IMG/VR virus record: IMGVR_UViG_3300009551_000033 | Coordinates: 1-38,669 of that record | DNA from: a virus | DNA length: 38,669 nt | Reading direction: 5' to 3' (one strand) | Part shown: piece by piece, positions 24,351 to 32,188 of the stretch | Layout: each line of letters opens with the position of its first letter | Numbering within the stretch: position 1 is the stretch's first letter | Translations under genes and position numbers: made by a program | Notes under the pieces: model-generated | Database searches by the model: none | What the model saw: the letters and a program-made list of their open reading frames with translations, nothing else | Told to the model about the DNA's origin: nothing

Positions 24351-26471
24351 TTACATAATATCACTGTCGTTTTGTACAGTTCCTTCTTGCTCTTGAGCAG
24401 GAACTGCTTTACCACTAGCCGACAATTCTTTCGGTGTGGTCAGTTGCGCGAGCAAAAGGTTTGTTTCCGCATCAATGCGAGCAGCTTCAATCTTGGCGGC
24501 CGCATCAATCTGCGCTTTCTTCAGCGCTGTTTGTGCATCCAACTCGGACTGCTGCAGCTTTACTTGAGCATCAACTTGAGCCGCTTGAATCTTATCTTGC
24601 GCGCCCGACTCAAGTTCCTTGATCTTTTGTTGCATCTGATCCATGGTTTGCTTGGCTTGCTCAAGCGCTTGCTGTTGCTGTTGCATTTGCTGCATCGTCT
24701 GCGGATCCATTGGCGGCTTGCCATCCTGCTTAGAAGCATCAGCTTGTTGAACTTGCGGGGGCAACAGAGCTTTCAATCGGTCTGCAATAAGGTCCGCATC
24801 AGCGATGTCAAGCGATTTCACCATCAGATCACCAGCCACCTGAGCAGCAGGCGGGAATGCTTGAACAAATTGCATCAACTTATCGGATGTTTCTTGGCGC
24901 TTGGTCGCATAGCTAGGCCCAGATTCGCTAACAACGGCGTATTTGCCAACGGTAATATCGTTGTTCTTGATAGCCTGCAGCGGATTATCCGGGTTTGGCA
25001 TCGCCTGATTGATCATGACCATCTTGCGCGTATCATCAGGATTGATGACTTGCACCATTTGTTCGGCATCGTAATAAACAGGGAATGCGACACCAAGAAT
25101 GCGTCCAGTGAGCGCAATTCCTCGTGCCAGATGGTCAACAAAGTTGAAAGTTGCGTTGTCGCCCTGGCGCTCACGAGCAACGATGGCCTTTCCGGACTGT
25201 TCATTGCCCTTTTGCCCAAGTGATTGCTCATACATGCCGATGGTTGACTTGATCATGCCAATCATCATCTGACACCAGTTGTTCCAACCAGCATCCGGCA
25301 TTGAAGGAGCGGTACGCTGCGGCGGGGGCGCAAGGTTGCCATCAACAGTCGTCGGCTTGTAAATGAGCGCCGAGAAGTTACGGTTATTGGCATCGCGCCA
25401 CATGTCTTCGTAACCTTCGTTCTGCCCTTCAGCCATGACCCAAGGTGCGCGAGGAGTCAGCGACAAATGGATAGCTTGCTGAGTCATGCCAAAATTCAGC
25501 ATGGACTGAGCATCACGAGCATGACGAGTCAGACCCTGATAGCAGCGCTTCCCGTTGATGATCATGTCATCGCCAGGAACAATTACCACCGGGATATACG
25601 GGCCAGGCCATTCATACCGGTCAAGCACCTCATATCCGTTGATCGTGAACCATTCGACCTTGTAAGTATCGACATCACGTTCACGCTTGATCGCCACGCC
25701 TTCCGGCCAATCAGCCTCATCCGGCATTTCGTCCTTGAACCCTACCGTGCCATCAGTCATTTCAACCAATGAGCGCTTTACGCATACGCGACGGTAATAG
25801 TCAGCAACGATGATCGATTCAGTTGTATCAGCCCAGCATGATTCAAGAGATTCAAAGTTTACCGCTTGAGCATTCGGCCATTTACGCTTGAATTCCTCAA
25901 TGGTGTATCGGCATGTCACAAAGACAAAGTTACGATCCGATCCGTCAGGTTGCTCATAATCAAGATCTGCATAGACGTTGAGCATGTCATCAATTGGCTT
26001 AATGACAAGCTTTTGATTGAAGCTATCATCAGATGCGTATTCAGAGCAAATCCGCCATGCACCACGCCCACCAACCACGGCTGACTTGAATGCATTATCG
26101 TAAATAGCTTCAGCGCCGGACTCATTCTCGATGTTCCGGGCCATGCCTTGCATGATTTCAGCTACTTCTTTGGATGCTTCGCCGCTTGCCGGGAAATACC
26201 GTATACCTGGGCGATTTTGGAGTTGGTCATTGACGACCTGAGAGACAAACTGCTTAAGCTGATTGAACTCTAAACAAAGTTCTTTCCATGCTGAGCGTGT
26301 AGCCCTGACCTCTTCAGGCCATTGACTGCCTGGCGAATAGACAAATAGCGTATCCGCGCGATAATTCTCGCGGTTCTCTCTATCATCCGCCTGAATCCGC
26401 TCAAATCGCTCTGTTGCTTCATCGAGGATTTCGCGGTCTTCGTCGGTAATTTCGCGGGGACCATTTGACAT
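24351..26471 (-). CDS. P22-like portal protein
   Basis: A 706-residue protein (P22 portal, 725). ATG 26471 is preferred; a GTG at 26489 would add six residues, and neither start has a strong ribosome site. Family segments are EITDEDREILDEATERFERI, WKELCLEFNQLKQFVSQVVN, and SLTPRAPWVMAEGQNEGYEDMW. The C-terminus is a Gln-rich coiled coil (QTMQQMQQQQQALEQAKQTM), comparable to the P22 barrel. It forms the DNA entry ring at one vertex and docks with terminase, encoded just upstream. Confidence 0.88.
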   Translation of the reverse strand: MSNGPREITDEDREILDEATERFERIQADDRENRENYRADTLFVYSPGSQWPEEVRATRSAWKELCLEFNQLKQFVSQVVNDQLQNRPGIRYFPASGEASKEVAEIMQGMARNIENESGAEAIYDNAFKSAVVGGRGAWRICSEYASDDSFNQKLVIKPIDDMLNVYADLDYEQPDGSDRNFVFVTCRYTIEEFKRKWPNAQAVNFESLESCWADTTESIIVADYYRRVCVKRSLVEMTDGTVGFKDEMPDEADWPEGVAIKRERDVDTYKVEWFTINGYEVLDRYEWPGPYIPVVIVPGDDMIINGKRCYQGLTRHARDAQSMLNFGMTQQAIHLSLTPRAPWVMAEGQNEGYEDMWRDANNRNFSALIYKPTTVDGNLAPPPQRTAPSMPDAGWNNWCQMMIGMIKSTIGMYEQSLGQKGNEQSGKAIVARERQGDNATFNFVDHLARGIALTGRILGVAFPVYYDAEQMVQVINPDDTRKMVMINQAMPNPDNPLQAIKNNDITVGKYAVVSESGPSYATKRQETSDKLMQFVQAFPPAAQVAGDLMVKSLDIADADLIADRLKALLPPQVQQADASKQDGKPPMDPQTMQQMQQQQQALEQAKQTMDQMQQKIKELESGAQDKIQAAQVDAQVKLQQSELDAQTALKKAQIDAAAKIEAARIDAETNLLLAQLTTPKELSASGKAVPAQEQEGTVQNDSDIM

Positions 26472-26507
26472 AATGTCGGATTCTAGCACTCTTTATATAG
26501 AAATCAA

Positions 26508-27866
26508 TCAGTAACGGCCTGGGTAACTGTTGGATGAAGGCATATAGTCTGCGACGTTGAATTTCTTCTTTTCGCGTCGGTCCTCAACTAGTGCAGGGAA
26601 TAACTCAGTCAGCGCCCAAATCAATGCATCAGCTCGGTTTGGGGATCTATCGCCAACATATCCAACGGTTGAGAATGCACATAGCTCATCTTCAAGATCA
26701 TGGAAATCACCCACATGGCGCACCTTTCCTTGATCGTAAAGCGCCGAGAATGGCTCGGCCCGAACTACTTTCCCGCGTGATGCCGTGACCTGCTTATAAG
26801 GTGTGCGCGGTCTAGCTGTCTGGATGACATGCTTAACCATTGCTCCACCGTAATTAATTTCGCCAACGATAACATCAGCTTGATGACGATCATACGCATC
26901 AGTAGCAACGCGCCCCCAGGTTGAAGGACCTGCTTTCACCGTGCAGTCTTCCAGCACATACGCATTCCCATCCGATCCAAGGCCAGCCACGATAATGCCA
27001 ATAGCATCATTGTCTGCGTTGTCTACATCGTCAGAGCCAGACGGATCCACCGCGACAACCAGCCTAATCAGGTCTGGCATTGTTGTACTATCGGTAACGC
27101 GCCACTTGTCCATAGTTTCGTCATGGAATAGCGCGTTTGGATTAGCGTCAGCAAACTCCCCTTTGAGGAAGCGCTTTTGCAGGCGTGGAGAGAGATTTTT
27201 CAGCGTATCCAGATACCCAGCTGACAAGTTCTCAGCGTTGTCGATAGGATTGATCTGGAAATAGACATAGTCATTCGGGTTTGAGATCGGCTTCTTAGTC
27301 TCTGGATCGCGCTTCTCAATGAATTGCATATACGACCAATGCACCTTTGACGGCGGGTTGCAGTCGTAATACATGCGTGGCTTGAGGTCTGTTGGCTGAC
27401 GGCCAGTGATGATCTGTTGTGCCTTCTGCGCCAGGCGAGTGACCGCCACTCCGACAGAGCCCCACGGAATCTGGCTGGATTCGTTCAGGTAGATCGTCAC
27501 GAATTCCATACCGAGAATCTTCTCGGTGCGTTCTTTGTCATCCAGCCCACCGAACCAGATCTGGCTGCCATTCTCAAACTCAGCGAACCAGTCTGTCTTG
27601 TTCATGTTGTACTTCACCCCAGCAAAAGCGACCTTCATTACCTTAGGGAAAGTATCCATGACCACCGAGTTCTTTACCGCATTGAACCTAAAGCGCAAGA
27701 CGACATGACGAGACCCAGGCGCTTTCAAAGCCCGAAGGATAACGTTGCGTACTAAGAGGAATGTTTTGCCGCTTCGACTTCCGCCGAAGAGCATGATGTG
27801 TGTAGCATCAGACGCAAGCTTCTCTTGCGCCTCTGCCTGCTTTGGGTTGAGCTTAAATCCGCTCAT
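26508..27866 (-). CDS. Terminase large subunit (P22-type)
   Basis: A 452-residue protein. The ATPase half has Walker A GGSRSGKT (residues 28-35) and Walker B VTIYLNES. The nuclease half has the acidic clusters VVAVDPSGSD, VIVGEINYGG and NRADALIWALTELF. A headful-type motor is expected from its similarity to P22 gp2, which fits the circularly permuted-looking contig. It overlaps the small-subunit gene by 14 bases. Confidence 0.92.
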   Translation of the reverse strand: MSGFKLNPKQAEAQEKLASDATHIMLFGGSRSGKTFLLVRNVILRALKAPGSRHVVLRFRFNAVKNSVVMDTFPKVMKVAFAGVKYNMNKTDWFAEFENGSQIWFGGLDDKERTEKILGMEFVTIYLNESSQIPWGSVGVAVTRLAQKAQQIITGRQPTDLKPRMYYDCNPPSKVHWSYMQFIEKRDPETKKPISNPNDYVYFQINPIDNAENLSAGYLDTLKNLSPRLQKRFLKGEFADANPNALFHDETMDKWRVTDSTTMPDLIRLVVAVDPSGSDDVDNADNDAIGIIVAGLGSDGNAYVLEDCTVKAGPSTWGRVATDAYDRHQADVIVGEINYGGAMVKHVIQTARPRTPYKQVTASRGKVVRAEPFSALYDQGKVRHVGDFHDLEDELCAFSTVGYVGDRSPNRADALIWALTELFPALVEDRREKKKFNVADYMPSSNSYPGRY

Positions 27867-28152
27867 CTACTGCAGATGCAACGATTTGGACAGGTCCACC
27901 GCCTTCCCCTGTGTGCTCAATACGAGCTTGCTTAGGGATATGGTACTCAATCGCCTTCAAATACAGATCGGCCGCTTTGGCCGGATCTGGCTTTACCCCG
28001 TTTTCAGGGTCTCCGTCAGCCGTCGCCTGAAGCCATTCCTGAAGCTTTGAGACGTTTGCCTCTGCGAACATAGCTATAGCAGCACGAACGTCTTGCGTGG
28101 CCTTGTTGGGCGTTCCCTTCACCCTGCCGCCGAACTTTTCACCCTTCGGCAT
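27853..28152 (-). CDS. Terminase small subunit-like protein
   Basis: A 99-residue protein; ATG 28152 is chosen since MPKGEKFGGRVKGTPNKATQ is the usual beginning of this family. A DNA-binding basic N-terminus is followed by a helical pair (DLYLKAIEYHIPKQ) and a Gly-rich tail. It lies directly before the large subunit, as in P22, but is shorter than P22 gp3 (162 residues). DNA recognition is inferred. Confidence 0.68.
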   Translation of the reverse strand: MPKGEKFGGRVKGTPNKATQDVRAAIAMFAEANVSKLQEWLQATADGDPENGVKPDPAKAADLYLKAIEYHIPKQARIEHTGEGGGPVQIVASAVDERI

Positions 28153-28408
28153 TTTCCACACCATTATTTACTACAATAGTTTCTTGCTTATCGTCAACAA
28201 CATTGATAGCAACCCCTGGCCCAGGCGCATCCCAAACAATTCCTTTTGCACAAAAATGTTTTTCCCCATCTAGCTTACAACGTAATGATTCTGCGTCATC
28301 TTTGGTGATAACTACGCGTTGCTCTTTCAAAGGGATTTTATTATCACGTTGGATCTTCAGCTGCGCCAACATTTCTTTCACTACATCATCTGCTGTTTTG
28401 ACTGACAT
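28139..28408 (-). CDS. First late gene, unknown
   Basis: An 89-residue protein with GAGAGG before its ATG, overlapping the small terminase gene by 14 bases. It starts with a charged helix (ADDVVKEMLAQLKIQRD) and continues beta-rich with HFCAKGIVWDAPG. Not recognised. Its place suggests a terminase accessory. Confidence 0.65.
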   Translation of the reverse strand: MSVKTADDVVKEMLAQLKIQRDNKIPLKEQRVVITKDDAESLRCKLDGEKHFCAKGIVWDAPGPGVAINVVDDKQETIVVNNGVENAEG

Positions 28409-28445
28409 AATTGCCTCTCGCGATTGAGTATTTCGCCTTTATTTC

Positions 28446-28473
28446 CTCATATCAACATTAAACGTTATGTAAA
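28446..28473 (-). promoter_or_regulatory. Candidate late promoter
   Basis: On the minus strand TTTACA (28473-28468) and TATGAG (28451-28446) are 16 bases apart, upstream of the first late gene and downstream of the ncRNA terminator. Box matches are moderate; a phage-specific late activator may be needed. Confidence 0.4.
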
Positions 28474-28516
28474 ATGTCGTGCCTGATTTATTCTAGCAGT
28501 TTTAGCTCAAGGCATA

Positions 28517-28544
28517 AAAGAAAATCCCCAGCCGAAGCCGGGGA
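28517..28544 (-). terminator. Strong intrinsic terminator ending the large RNA / early arm
   Basis: Minus strand TCCCCGGC pairs with GCTGGGGA around a TTCG loop (28544-28525; one G-T pair), followed by TTTTCTTTT (28524-28517 with following bases). It insulates the late operon from leftward early transcription. Confidence 0.9.
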
Positions 28545-28998
28545 CTATTGACGGCCGGTGCTGAGCTCCGGCTTGCCCTAGCGTCATCGTTAGCTTTGGG
28601 CACAAGGCGGAGTCGAACCGCCCTAGTCGTTGCATAAACTCGGTCACATGCCCGAGCACTCTGCACCTTGGCTCCTCGCGCGCGCATCAGCCTGCGCATT
28701 CGTCAATTGGTTATTGGTGGCCCGCGCTACCAGGCAAAGGCTTTTCGGTGACCGCTGCGTACTTTTCAGCACCGCGAAGTATCCCTGAGCGTTTCTCATG
28801 CACTTGCATTACACCAATATCAAAGCTGGTCTGGGTTTACAGACTATCCAGTTCATGAGCACTGGTAACATCCCTGCTTGCCTCATCCAAGCGGCAGCTT
28901 TGATATTGATGCAAAAACATCGGCCTTTCACCGACTGGCGCGCCGTAAGGGGGTTAGCGCGTCTGTTGAGGGAAGAAGAGAGGGGGAACCTCAACGGT
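28517..28998 (-). ncRNA. Large structured non-coding RNA candidate (about 480 nt)
   Basis: A gene-free stretch with a promoter-like sequence (29030-29002) and an intrinsic terminator (28544-28517). A 14-pair helix, CAATATCAAAGCTG at 28815-28828 with its complement at 28895-28908, is extended by TTGCAT (28804-28809) with ATGCAA (28909-28914) across a five-base bulge. It encloses three hairpins: 28829-28844, 28848-28865 and 28876-28892. The loops of the last two (GCTCATGA and GATGAGG on the minus strand) are complementary over five bases, a possible kissing pair. A further T-arm-like hairpin lies at 28606-28622. Other hairpins lie at 28964-28995 and 28735-28775. Size and setting recall large ornate phage RNAs (GOLLD, ROOL), but no family was tested. 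Confidence 0.7.
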
Positions 28999-29001
28999 TA
29001 T

Positions 29002-29030
29002 ATTTTAGCTGCTGGCTTAAGGGTATTCAA
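29002..29030 (-). promoter_or_regulatory. Promoter for the large RNA
   Basis: Minus-strand TTGAAT (29030-29025), a 17-base spacer and TAAAAT (29007-29002, five of six consensus bases). Transcription would start about 28999-28995, right after the last gene of the leftward early arm. This makes an independent RNA likely. Confidence 0.6.
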
Positions 29031-29031
29031 G

Positions 29032-29397
29032 CTATTCCTCAATTTCTATTTGCACGGCAATAGCAAGATAATCTGATGACCCTTTGGCTGTTTCATAAGC
29101 ATCAATCATTGATTCATAAGGACGTGTATTGCAACGAATTTCTTCGTGCTCTTTGTTATACCAAATATTGATATATCCGAGTCGCTTCTGTGGCTTCATG
29201 AAGAGGTCATGACGAGAATCAATATTCTCTCCTAATTTCCCATTTTCATAAGAGCAGCCAACAATGCCGCGCTGCATCCAAACAACACGGAAACCTTCGC
29301 TTGCCTCTGGAATGTGGGTCACGAATTTTGCTTCCGTCCCATCCCTCGTAACAATAGGGGCTCCGGCTTTTGCTGCTTCCAGATCAAACTTTCTCAT
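29032..29397 (-). CDS. Phage protein of the MRKFDLEAAKAGAP family
   Basis: A 121-residue protein. ATG 29397 is used because MRKFDLEAAKAGAPIVTRDG is the common beginning of this family and because it makes an ATGA overlap with the gene upstream. A small beta-rich N-terminal domain is followed by DLFMKPQKRLGYINIWYN. The family recurs in phage early regions; function unknown. It is the last gene before the large RNA. Confidence 0.72.
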   Translation of the reverse strand: MRKFDLEAAKAGAPIVTRDGTEAKFVTHIPEASEGFRVVWMQRGIVGCSYENGKLGENIDSRHDLFMKPQKRLGYINIWYNKEHEEIRCNTRPYESMIDAYETAKGSSDYLAIAVQIEIEE

Positions 29398-29540
29398 TGC
29401 CTCCACTCCCGACCTGCTTTATAAGCGCAGGCAATTGCCATCAATGCGTTAAAGATGGCTAAAAAATAGAATTTGTCATGTATGGAAAATGCCATTCCAA
29501 CTTGACACCAAATGCTCAAAAATAAAAAACCATATGGCAT
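29394..29540 (-). CDS. 48-residue membrane protein
   Basis: A short frame with GAGGGGGA upstream and an ATGA overlap with the next gene. It has two hydrophobic segments (GFLFLSIWCQVGMAF and FLAIFNALMAIACAY), separated by a short polar turn, and a basic end (KAGREWRQ). Probably a two-helix inner-membrane protein. Function unknown; one of several tiny membrane genes in this arm. Confidence 0.62.
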   Translation of the reverse strand: MPYGFLFLSIWCQVGMAFSIHDKFYFLAIFNALMAIACAYKAGREWRQ

Positions 29541-29541
29541 C

Positions 29542-29769
29542 TCAATCCCCCTCATCCTCTGCTATGGCTGCGGCTAGGCATAGGGCCATGCAAGATTCTT
29601 CGCCATATGCAGCGTGGCAATATCCAACATCCCAAATAAATTCATTGATGCGGTCTTGCTCATATCTGCGCAATTCGAACTTTTGACCAGCAATTGTTAA
29701 AGCAAACTTCTCTTCCGGATCGAGCGCCAACTCAGCCGCCAGGCGCAGGACTTCGCTACTCTTTACCAT
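29542..29769 (-). CDS. Small phage protein, unknown
   Basis: A 75-residue acidic protein (MVKSSEVLRLAAELALDPEE) with a beta strand pair at GQKFELRRYEQ and Cys-containing helix at the end. Overlaps the preceding membrane gene by 14 bases. No known function. Confidence 0.68.
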   Translation of the reverse strand: MVKSSEVLRLAAELALDPEEKFALTIAGQKFELRRYEQDRINEFIWDVGYCHAAYGEESCMALCLAAAIAEDEGD

Positions 29770-29983
29770 TACGCCTCCGGATAATTATTTTGTTTTCATG
29801 GGATTCCACAAACCCAATTAGCGCAAAGATCAATGCAATTGGTCCCAAATACAGACCGCCAAGAATAAACATTGCAATGTCTGATGCATGCGCGTCATGT
29901 TCGCGAGTCCACCAATATGCCAATGACAAAAAACCTATGGCGATCCATAGCGAGACAGCAACAACCAAAACAAACGTACTCAT
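29756..29983 (-). CDS. Small two-helix membrane protein
   Basis: A 75-residue protein. Hydrophobic segments VLVVAVSLWIAIGFLSLAYW and FILGGLYLGPIALIFALIGF are joined by a His/Asp-rich loop, with a basic C-terminus (IIIRRRNGKE). A typical small phage membrane protein; no enzyme motif. It overlaps both neighbours, so belongs to one operon. Confidence 0.7.
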   Translation of the reverse strand: MSTFVLVVAVSLWIAIGFLSLAYWWTREHDAHASDIAMFILGGLYLGPIALIFALIGFVESHENKIIIRRRNGKE

Positions 29984-30207
29984 TGCTTCTCCTCATTAGG
30001 TTCTGTCAGGCCGCGCCAGGGACGATCTTGTTGGCGGGATGGTATGTCACTAAATCCTCCGTCCTCGTCTCCATAAAACCATTCCATTCCATTCCACCAG
30101 TCACGGGCGTCGTTGCCTTTTACCCATTTGTATTCCCGCTCATACCATCCAACCCTTACCGGCTGTCCGTCTACTTTGGGGTCAAACCATGGGGTCAGGT
30201 TAGTCAT
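29980..30207 (-). CDS. Small Trp-rich phage protein
   Basis: A 75-residue protein, MTNLTPWFDPKVDGQPVRVG with WYEREY and WWNGMEW; several Trp and acidic residues. The TPWFDPKxxGxPVRVGWYE pattern is common in phage early genes. Function unknown. Overlaps flanking genes by four bases. Confidence 0.7.
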   Translation of the reverse strand: MTNLTPWFDPKVDGQPVRVGWYEREYKWVKGNDARDWWNGMEWFYGDEDGGFSDIPSRQQDRPWRGLTEPNEEKQ

Positions 30208-30452
30208 TTGGATTGCTCCTGAAGAATTTGGCCGATCCGTTTTTCACCATCACCGCCATAAGGCAAACACATTTCATCCCATCCATCAGGCAATTCAACA
30301 GCATGCTTTACAACGCCATATACAGCAGTTTCAGGCGGATTATCTGAAACGCACTCTGCAGCATGTTCAACAGCAACAAAATGCGCTTCCATTTCATTTT
30401 TAGCTTCTACGACCATTTCAAACTCTACTGAAACCCTGTATAGCCTTTTCAT
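30204..30452 (-). CDS. Phage protein, LYRVxVEFEMVVEA family (copy 2)
   Basis: An 82-residue protein; ATG 30452 is preceded by GAGAGGG. It is the paralogue of 5316-5564: MKRLYRVSVEFEMVVEA at the start and DEMCLPYGGDG near the end, with a divergent middle. Two copies on opposite early arms suggest an ancient duplication or separate acquisition. Confidence 0.78.
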   Translation of the reverse strand: MKRLYRVSVEFEMVVEAKNEMEAHFVAVEHAAECVSDNPPETAVYGVVKHAVELPDGWDEMCLPYGGDGEKRIGQILQEQSK

Positions 30453-30468
30453 TCCCTCTCTCCTGTAG

Positions 30469-30549
30469 TTACATCGACCAATATGCAATAACCATCAATG
30501 CTGCAGGTAAGCCTGTTGCCCACCAGATCAGCCAGTTGTCTGTTTTCAT
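30469..30549 (-). CDS. 26-residue membrane peptide
   Basis: A very short frame starting at an ATGA overlap with GGAG upstream. NWLIWWATGLPAALMVIAYW is one aromatic-rich transmembrane helix. No further domain. Support is the junction, ribosome site and helix; function unknown. Confidence 0.5.
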   Translation of the reverse strand: MKTDNWLIWWATGLPAALMVIAYWSM

Positions 30550-30794
30550 GCTGGCTCCTTCAGCTTTTGTTCTGTTTCTTCTTCCATTGGAAGGCCAGAA
30601 ATGGGGCGCAAATACTCATCCAAAGCAGCATCGCAAGTCACTCCATTGGGATTTACGAGCTTTGGCCTGATGAACCATGCATTTTCGCCATACCATTCAA
30701 GGTATTGAATGGTATTCACAATCTTTCCTAAGCTCCATTCTTGCCCTTTTGTACAACCAATTATGATAGCTAGATCGCCTTGTTTGCAGTTCAT
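30546..30794 (-). CDS. Small phage protein, SH3-like outline
   Basis: An 82-residue protein. CKQGDLAIIIGC and GKIVNTIQYLEWYGENAW form a small beta-barrel pattern, and the C-terminus is acidic. Similar short proteins with this beginning occur in phage early arms. No function known. Confidence 0.68.
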   Translation of the reverse strand: MNCKQGDLAIIIGCTKGQEWSLGKIVNTIQYLEWYGENAWFIRPKLVNPNGVTCDAALDEYLRPISGLPMEEETEQKLKEPA

Positions 30795-31102
30795 ACGTAG
30801 CCTCTTTCGGTCCTAGCACCTTCACACAGTCTGGCAAATGCGCCCAAATCGTACCTGTATTCCTTGAATTCCGGCCTGTATGGCACCGGCATTCTTGGAT
30901 CCACCGATACCACTGGTTGTACGTAATACGATGTCATCCGCGCCGTTTTGGTTCTTGTTACCTTTCCTTGTTCAACCAGGCCCTCAAGGAACTTTTTGGC
31001 GTTTTCCTCGGTAATGTGGATCTTTGCTCCAAACCCTCGCGCCGTGTAATTCTTCTCTGCCAGCATCCGGAGGGCGCGCTCTTCAAGGTTTCTATGTTCC
31101 AT
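30791..31102 (-). CDS. Winged-helix-like small phage protein
   Basis: A 103-residue protein with GGAG before the start. The N-terminal part, LEERALRMLAEKNYTARG, then AKKFLEGLVEQGKVTRTKT and TSYYV, has the helix-helix-wing outline of winged helix domains. The end is a Pro-rich tail. Possible DNA binding, not proven. Confidence 0.6.
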   Translation of the reverse strand: MEHRNLEERALRMLAEKNYTARGFGAKIHITEENAKKFLEGLVEQGKVTRTKTARMTSYYVQPVVSVDPRMPVPYRPEFKEYRYDLGAFARLCEGARTERGYV

Positions 31103-31118
31103 TAGTCGCTCCTGATTG

Positions 31119-31232
31119 TTAATTACAAGTCAATTCCATGTAATAACCAATCAATCCACCTACAAAAGCGCCAACCAAAATAGCAGCAATGAAACAAAAA
31201 CTTGCGATAAACAACTCAAAATAACCACGCAT
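31119..31232 (-). CDS. 37-residue membrane protein
   Basis: ATG 31232 follows AGGGG. One long hydrophobic helix (ELFIASFCFIAAILVGAFVG, continuing GLIGYY) occupies most of the protein, with a GxxxG-like pattern suited to self-association. The longer in-frame start lacks support. Function unknown. Confidence 0.6.
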   Translation of the reverse strand: MRGYFELFIASFCFIAAILVGAFVGGLIGYYMELTCN

Positions 31233-31243
31233 TTCATTCCCCT

Positions 31244-31414
31244 TTATTGACCAAACACCCAAAACAGCGCCGGGATGCCAAACACAATGAACAGAATCAC
31301 CGACCACAGAAATACACAGTAATCAGTCGGCATCTTGTGATCGTTCTCAGCCCAGATAATGATGGCCTCCATCGACTCTGGTTCTTCCCAGCTTACTTTT
31401 CCCTCTTCTTTCAT
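31244..31414 (-). CDS. 56-residue membrane protein
   Basis: A short frame with AAGGGG before ATG 31414. The first 30 residues are acidic and polar (MKEEGKVSWEEPESMEAI); the second half is one helix (VFLWSVILFIVFGIPALFWV). Probably an inner-membrane protein with a cytoplasmic N-terminus. Function unknown. Confidence 0.65.
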   Translation of the reverse strand: MKEEGKVSWEEPESMEAIIIWAENDHKMPTDYCVFLWSVILFIVFGIPALFWVFGQ

Positions 31415-31466
31415 GATTTCCCCTTGGTTAGTCCCGGCCGAAACCAGGTGATATGCAAATCAACCG

Positions 31467-31802
31467 TCAATAGAAGTCGTGCAGGCGCTGCTTCAGGGCA
31501 TAACCCATCAGTGGCCAGATCTTCTGGATGGCGTTTTTGCGCGCGATCTTGTGACCAATCTCAGCATCGAAGTTTTCTTGGCTGGCGCATGCCGATTCGC
31601 CGGTCACGGTGAAACCATTTTTTAACGTCAGAACACAGATTGTCAGCAACTTTGCGCTGTCACTCACAGGGCAGTCTTTCAAAACGTTCCCAACAACAAA
31701 GCTGACTTCGCTGTCGATGTTGGCCTCGATGTCAGCGAGAGTAATGCGCTGGGCAGTAAGGCCCTTTTCTTGGATTTCTTTTTCAATTGCTTGGTAGTTC
31801 AT
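31467..31802 (-). CDS. N4 gp49 / Sf6 gp66 family protein
   Basis: A 111-residue protein. The block NGFTVTGESACASQENFD, then EIGHKIARKNAIQKIWPLMG is the signature of the phage N4 gp49/Sf6 gene-66 family. The N-terminus is less conserved. This family is spread through early regions of unrelated phages; its biochemical role is unknown. Confidence 0.8.
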   Translation of the reverse strand: MNYQAIEKEIQEKGLTAQRITLADIEANIDSEVSFVVGNVLKDCPVSDSAKLLTICVLTLKNGFTVTGESACASQENFDAEIGHKIARKNAIQKIWPLMGYALKQRLHDFY

Positions 31803-31828
31803 GTGTTTCTCCTATGGAATGTATTCCC

Positions 31829-32188
31829 TTAGTGTTTAAGAATGTTGCTTTGCTTCATCATGGCCCGGAATTCCTCATATCCCCCTGCGATCTTTTCTGA
31901 TGTTTCGTAGGACTGGATCAGGTCTTTAGTACGCTGCACAGGGTCAAAAACAGGTTCTGCAGGGGCTACCTTGCGATCAGGTTGCACTGGAAATACCCCT
32001 ACCCAGCTACGCATAATCGACTGTTCCAAGATCTTCTTTACGTCCATCCCCTGCGTTCGGAATTCGTCTAGCCTCTTCACCAACAACTTCTTTGCGTAAT
32101 CAGTGGCTTGATGCTTCTTTCCCATCTGTTTGCGCATTGCCAAATATGCATTCCACTCATCTACTGGCAGCCATTCTGGTATTTCCAT
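31829..32188 (-). CDS. Replication-protein O C-terminus-like protein
   Basis: A 119-residue protein. ATG 32188 has AAGGAGAG at good spacing; longer in-frame reading through the structured leader is not credible. MEIPEWLPVDEWNAYLAMRK, AKKLLVKRLDEFRTQGMD and ILEQSIMRSWVGVFPV match the C-terminal part of many phage O/primosomal-type replication proteins. The N-terminal origin-binding domain is missing, so this may be a fragment or a stand-alone adaptor to host replication proteins. Confidence 0.62.
   Translation of the reverse strand: MEIPEWLPVDEWNAYLAMRKQMGKKHQATDYAKKLLVKRLDEFRTQGMDVKKILEQSIMRSWVGVFPVQPDRKVAPAEPVFDPVQRTKDLIQSYETSEKIAGGYEEFRAMMKQSNILKH

Noticed and set aside
28598-28680. A normal tRNA gene
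   Set aside because: The T-arm and acceptor pairing are good, but there is no 5-7-5 anticodon arm, no normal D-arm and no CCA; reported only as a tRNA-like module.
28798-29076. Plus-strand 92-codon frame across the large RNA
   Set aside because: No ribosome site, no family resemblance, covers the promoter and hairpins of the opposite-strand RNA and part of a real gene.
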